Position numbers and translations under genes: made by a program. A DNA stretch of 64,000 bases from Spatholobus suberectus (lineage: Eukaryota > Streptophyta > Magnoliopsida > Fabales > Fabaceae), in assembly GCA_004329165.1 (NCBI GenBank), contig CM014737.1:21307100-21371099 (forward strand), read 5' to 3'. Shown here piece by piece: positions 59,071 through 64,000 of this stretch (positions are counted from its first letter, which is position 1; every line of letters begins with the position of its first letter). Below the pieces are notes generated by a model. It was given only the letters and a program-made list of their open reading frames with translations, was not told the DNA's origin and made no database searches.

Positions 59071-61758
59071 TAAGAGACAAGGTTTGCGTATATATACATC
59101 ATAAAACTGTACATCATAGTCTTATACATACTGATGAAAATAAAACAACTGTAATACAGACAGATTAAAATATTGCATCAAAATAATTACTTCTTATTCC
59201 TAGTACATCAAAAAGATCATAGTTAGAGCAGTGTTAGTCTATCTTATCCCAATAATAAGCCATTAGACTAGGCTTATAGGTCCTTATCCACAACTGGATC
59301 TTCATTAAAAGAAAAATAATGGAATGAGGTTATTTGTTCTAAAATCACTTTTACATGCATGGTAGGAATTCTACCATAACATATAGATAAAACATAGTTG
59401 ACAATAGAGGGAAATCTAGGGTTTATTCTAAGTTGTATTAAACTACTCTTGATTTAGTATGGATCCATACTCCACATTAGTGAGTAACAGTTCTCAACAA
59501 AACTGGGAAGTGACTGGGAGTACATATACCTTTCTCAACATCATCACATGGTATAGTCATCATCATCATTGAGAAACAAAATAACAGTCAGGATGTCTAT
59601 TTATAGAGGTATACTCTCAGCAATCTTGGTAATGCTGAACAGGCATCAAGGTTATCAAGTTGGTTAAGTGATTATCCCGACTCAAGGTGTTACCTTAGCC
59701 ATTAGGACGCTCACCACTCGATACTATACCCTCTGGACCTTAACAATGGTCCCTGCCTTTATCCCGCAGTGTACCAAAACTGTAACTTCCCTAGCAGGGT
59801 GTTATGTCACTACATGTTACTTGCTTTACATTACTCACTAACTTATTAATTTCTAACTTTTTAAACAAAGGTTTCCCTGGTCGTTTTAATTTGACCACCA
59901 GTATAATCAACATTTATGCCCTATATCACAGAAATTTCACAATAATAATTTAAACAATCCATGAATCACAATTAAAATTTTAGTAGAATAACAACTTAAT
60001 AATCATAATTTAATTATCTAAATTTAAGTAGAATAACAACTTAGTAATTAAAATTTAATTATTTAAATTTGAGTAGAGTAACAACTTAATAATTATAATT
60101 TGATTATCTAATTTTGAGCCGAGTAATAACTTAAAAATTAAAGTTTAGCATCAAACATTATAACAATATAATAAAGCATACTAAACTTTATGCATTGAAA
60201 GGTTTAGAGGAAAACCTTCCTTACCAATATGTAAAGTAATAATAATTTAGAACCAACCCCACTCCCCCCGTTACCTCTAAGGTGGTTGATGAAGAGAATT
60301 GAATTGTTGGTGCAAAACTCCTAGGAAGAGAATTTTACTAGTGGATGGAAAACTAGTAAAATTTAAGCATAATACTAGAGAAAAAAATTCTAGAGAGAAA
60401 AACTCTCCATATAGGTTTCGGCCAGCTTTGGAGAGGTGTGGATGTATGAAAATCTGTCCAAAATACATGGGTATTTATAGGAGAAGAAGCTTAAGTGTCT
60501 AAAAGGTGATGTCATGTATTATGCAATAAAAACCTATTTTTATTTATTTTTAATTTGATTTTAGGGACATATATTCAATATAGGAGGTGAGTCACGTATG
60601 CTAGTTGGGACGTGTGGTATAATGAGTTGTCCCAAAGCTCCCCTATATCAATTTTATTTGCAATTAAATTAACCGGTATCGATAAAATTACCTAAACTTA
60701 AATAATTTAGCCTTTAATATCAAAATAGTGCATTTTAATGAAAAATTGAACATATACATTATTTTTCATCAAAAATGAGTTTTTAATAATTAAATTTATT
60801 TTTTATTAATTTATTTCAAATTTTTATATATATTACCAAAATTTTCATGAAAATTCTAAAATTAAATATTTTTACCTATAAATAAATTAGGATTATTATT
60901 TTCACCCTTTTTAGATGTCAAACCCATACTAGTTAGGCTTAACAGACATTTAGGGATATTTTGGTCATTTTATACAGGAATTCTAGAAAAATCTCAGAAA
61001 ATTTCTAAAATTATATTTTAGTGCACATAACATGATTCTAAGTTCAAATTGACATTTTAACGTCAATTAAGTCTTTTTCTCATATCGACCCTTAATATTG
61101 AGAAATAAGGACAAAATCGTTATTTTCTAATTTCTTTGGGTTTGGCTTGGAAAATTATTAAAAATTATGATTAGATGACTTTCAACATTCTAAATTTAAC
61201 CGTAGGAAATAGAATTATGAGATTCCTTCACAATTCTTCATAAATAAATCATCAAATATTAGAAAAATAATTAAAAAATTGAAATAGGAGTGTTACATTT
61301 TTCACTATCTTTCTTTAAGAATAAAATTTTTATAATTAAAATATACTTAGTATAAAATTTTTAAAATATTTTGAGGTCAAAAAGTCTCTGGTTAGTTTTA
61401 GCTGTCAACTAGGGATATTTTTGTCATTTCACAAAAAATATCTCAATAAATTTTTGAAAAATTTGTAAAATTATTGTTAATTATTTTAAATATATTGATG
61501 ACTTAAGAATAATTTTTAAACACTTTTAACTATTTTTGTCTATCAAGTTTGTTATCTTGCTTTTTAGGGACGAAATAGCTATTTTACCAATTTTCAGACC
61601 CTGTTCTGCAAAATTTATTAAAAATCTAAATTAAGTACTACTCATTAATATAAATGTAATCGTAGGGATCAAATTTTTAATATTCTCATCCGGTTCTCCA
61701 GAAATAAATATAAAATAATTGGAAAAACAATTCAATAAGTAAAAGTAGGAGTGTTACA
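59071..61758 (-). repeat. Inverted gypsy-type LTR material (G)
   Basis: On the minus strand a TGTAACACTCCTACTTTTAC start lies at 61758. A second TGTAACACTCCTATTTCAAT start lies at 61297. Landmarks such as ACCTCTAAGGTGG (60265) and a TATAAATACCCATG word (60465-60478, minus) suggest the leader region. The left end is not fixed. The first 360-370 bp of the LTR occur twice in tandem (60940-61297 and 61385-61758) in diverged form. Confidence 0.5.
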
Positions 61759-61853
61759 TTAAGCAGACCTATTTTAATTTTGAGAATATGTATATCTTAA
61801 TTGATTAATTTCTTTAAAGAATAGATAGCATGAGCTTTTATGATATGGAAAAA

Positions 61854-62018
61854 ACTTAGGTATAGTTTTTTAAGTGCTTTTGGTGCTGTTCTCCAATCAA
61901 AATTAGAGTTTTACCTCGATAATTTGCATACATTAAAGATCAGTACAGATTACTGAGGTGAAACTCCAATTTTGATTAGGAAACAACACTACAAGTACCT
62001 AAGAAACTACATATAAGT
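61854..62018. mobile_element. Small MITE or hairpin
   Basis: ACTTAGGTATAGTTTTTTAA pairs with the inverted right end (ACTTATATGTAGTTTCTTAG), and pairing continues through CCAATCAAAATTAGAGTTTTACCTC over about 65 bp on each side. The loop is some 30 bp. No target duplication is clear. Confidence 0.6.
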
Positions 62019-63200
62019 TTTGTCCTTATGACATAGCCTCACACATAACGTAGCTTAGCTACTCACGTTTTGAACCACATAATAAGTCAGGAATTAAGAG
62101 TACCACTATGACATAGACTTTACACCTTTACTAATCACTCTCAAACATGAGATTGTTTTTAGGTTAATTTGATACATAAAATAAAGATTTATTTAGTTCA
62201 TTTTCAAGTTTTATGTAATTGTATGGCACAAAACAAAATTCACGTTAAAATTCCACCGTAACAAAAGTGTAATTCTTAACAACAATAAACTAATTCTAAA
62301 ACAAATTAGATAAATATTAGTAATACACTTTCTAACATACTCTTATGGATACACTCGTTATTCTTAGTGAACTTCATAAAAAAATTACAAATTTTTGTGA
62401 GTTTCATTTTTTATTTAACAAGTCAGGCTCGTAATTTTATAATTTTTAATAAATTTTAACTAATAATAAAAAGTATGTTAAGAGTATATTAAAAAGTATG
62501 TCGGTAACACTTCTTAACAAATTATGTGGGATAAATCACCAGTGCTTTCACATGTAGCTTGCACCGTGAGACCCATGAATTTTCATGAAAATTGTTTATG
62601 AATTATGATACGTTTTTTTGTTGACCATTTTAGTAAGGCGGAATCAACTTAACATTTGAATGGTCCCATCATTGTAAAAATCCCCCCTTTACCAATCAAA
62701 GCTTCAATTGTCTTTGATGGCGACACTTGCATCCGTAGTTTCTTTCATGGTTCTCTCAGCCAAAATATGAATCATTGTCGCGAAAAATTTCTTGTTAGAA
62801 TTTTCGGTTGAAACTTCGTAGGAACCTATAAACTTTATTAAAGTGTATTTACTATCATTTTTAATTAAAATTAAAGTTTTATTTTAATAATTTATATCCA
62901 CCTCTAATATTAGAATTTATTTTTCATACACCGTCAATATAAATTTTTTTACACAATTAACTAATTATAAATAAATTTAAATATATTTTTTAAAGTAATT
63001 ATTACAAAAATTAAGTTACCATTAAAATACCACCACACTCTCCTAAAATAGTAATCACTTTCTTTTAGCTTGCGCAGAGCAATACCGATCTAAAATTTTA
63101 ATTTTAATTATATGATAACATCAAAATTTTCTATAATATTATATTTAATTATTGTCCGGAGCAGGAGCATGATACTGCATACAGCATACAACGAAAGTCA
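62019..63200. other. Intergenic DNA with a MITE-like module
   Basis: At 62320-62510 the flanks TACACTTTCTAACATACTCTTA and (inverted) TACTTTTTAATATACTCTTA pair loosely. The core TTTCATTTTTTATTTAACAAG resembles the module near 7010. Otherwise no gene is seen. Confidence 0.4.
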
Positions 63201-64000
63201 ACATACGGATCATGACGTGGCAGAAAAGTGGGCCCCACTGCCGCTCCTCCGCGTCCAAACCGCGTATGGCGTCCCCTCTTGGCTCTTTCCATTTGTCGAG
63301 TGGGCGTGGCAATAACATGATAAGAAAATTATTGAATAATAATAATAAAAAAAAAAAACAAACAATTAATAATATAAAAATCATAAGGATCACCAAGAAT
63401 TACTCTCCACCACGGAAACAAGTAGCTGAAAATTAATTTTTATTTAATGAAAAATAGTAGTGATTTTTTTAATTTTCAATGGTAATGCTTTAAATACATT
63501 TTAATTGGTGAGATTTGCTTTGGTACGGTAAGCTTCCTGTGGAATCGGTGGTGCCTGATTGTGTACCATGGATATGCCTTAAATTTTTTGTGTTGCCACG
63601 TGGCGACATACCAGTGTCTGTCACCGAAGAACACCGTTGGCTATTATACGATTCATTTCCTTCCGCTGATAGCTTTGGTTGATTGACATGAGTGCATTTA
63701 CATTCATGCCCCTGATTGGAACCTGAGATATTTGCTTTTGTGTCCGAAGATCTTTTTCCACTGAAGACAGATCTTACCTAAACTACCCCTGGTTAAAAAT
63801 TGACGTTTACTTTGATATATTAATTTTGTCATTAATATGACACTAATTGGTCATCTCATCTGTGAAAATTATTTAAATGTACAAAGGTTATTCGGATAAA
63901 TGTGTAATAAAAGTCAAAATTAGGTAATAAAAATTATTGTATTTCTTACCTGCAATTAAATCTATAACTTTCACGTAATTCATATTCAATTATATCATTG
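63201..64000. promoter_or_regulatory. Promoter-like region with perfect G-box
   Basis: GC content rises at 63205-63310 and 63525-63760. A perfect palindromic G-box/ABRE core, GCCACGTGGC, lies at 63595-63604. GACGTGGCA (63216) and TGGGCCCCAC (63230, site-II-like) are further plant promoter words. No coding sequence follows inside the window, so the target gene, if any, starts beyond 64000 or the signals are chance. Confidence 0.4.

Overview
The window is nuclear DNA of a higher plant, most probably a legume close to soybean (Glycine). The reasons are the intron-rich plant genes, LTR elements primed by initiator tRNA-Met, a tRNA-derived SINE of a type I associate with soybean, LTRs carrying TAATCGATTA or GCTAAGCGAG boxes, and a fragment of plastid ycf1. 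The legume assignment is inference; the plant assignment is firm.

Only two recognisable host genes are present, both in the left 26 kb. At 2814-6728 (+) lies an AREB3/DPBF3-type bZIP gene (ABI5-like, ABA response). All its family motifs are visible, but it carries three small deletions (1, 2 and 3 bp), so as given it is a pseudogene or a damaged sequence. At 25506-20211 (-) lies an intact five-exon gene for mitochondrial L-2-hydroxyglutarate dehydrogenase. As I recall, the Arabidopsis orthologues are also immediate neighbours, so this pair looks like conserved microsynteny. The 13.5 kb between their 3' ends is mostly transposons: an old LINE (minus strand, about 8.1-19.3 kb) cut by two LTR retrotransposons. 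One has no coding capacity (8773-13832, target duplication CCAAG); the other is a broken Ty1-copia element (14431-19122, target duplication GCCTT). MITEs and a SINE sit in the introns.

From 26 kb to the right edge the window is a transposon graveyard. It holds a Mutator-like derivative (26.6-28.1 kb), a foldback Mutator MITE with a 9-bp duplication (32.3-32.9 kb), and a hAT transposase remnant (33.6-35.3 kb). A cluster of long Ty3-gypsy-type LTRs (35.3-47.7 kb) contains the ycf1 insertion. Further right are an RPA1-like pseudogene (47.9-49.7 kb), a solo LTR with a clean 5-bp duplication (50107-52854), a large AT-rich palindrome split by another LTR (53.3-56.9 kb), and a Helitron helicase remnant with a Helitron-like 3' end (57.5-58.5 kb). 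Inverted LTR material follows (59-61.8 kb) with small MITEs. The last 800 bp look promoter-like (perfect G-box) and may serve a gene beyond the edge.

The least expected pattern is inside the gypsy-type LTRs. At least five LTR segments carry arrays of short palindromic boxes arranged as couplets about 20-21 bp apart, repeated every 50-72 bp. The spacing is kept although the box sequence differs completely between LTRs (ATAATCGATTAT, CTCGCTRAGCGAG, CCCGCTGGGCGGG).
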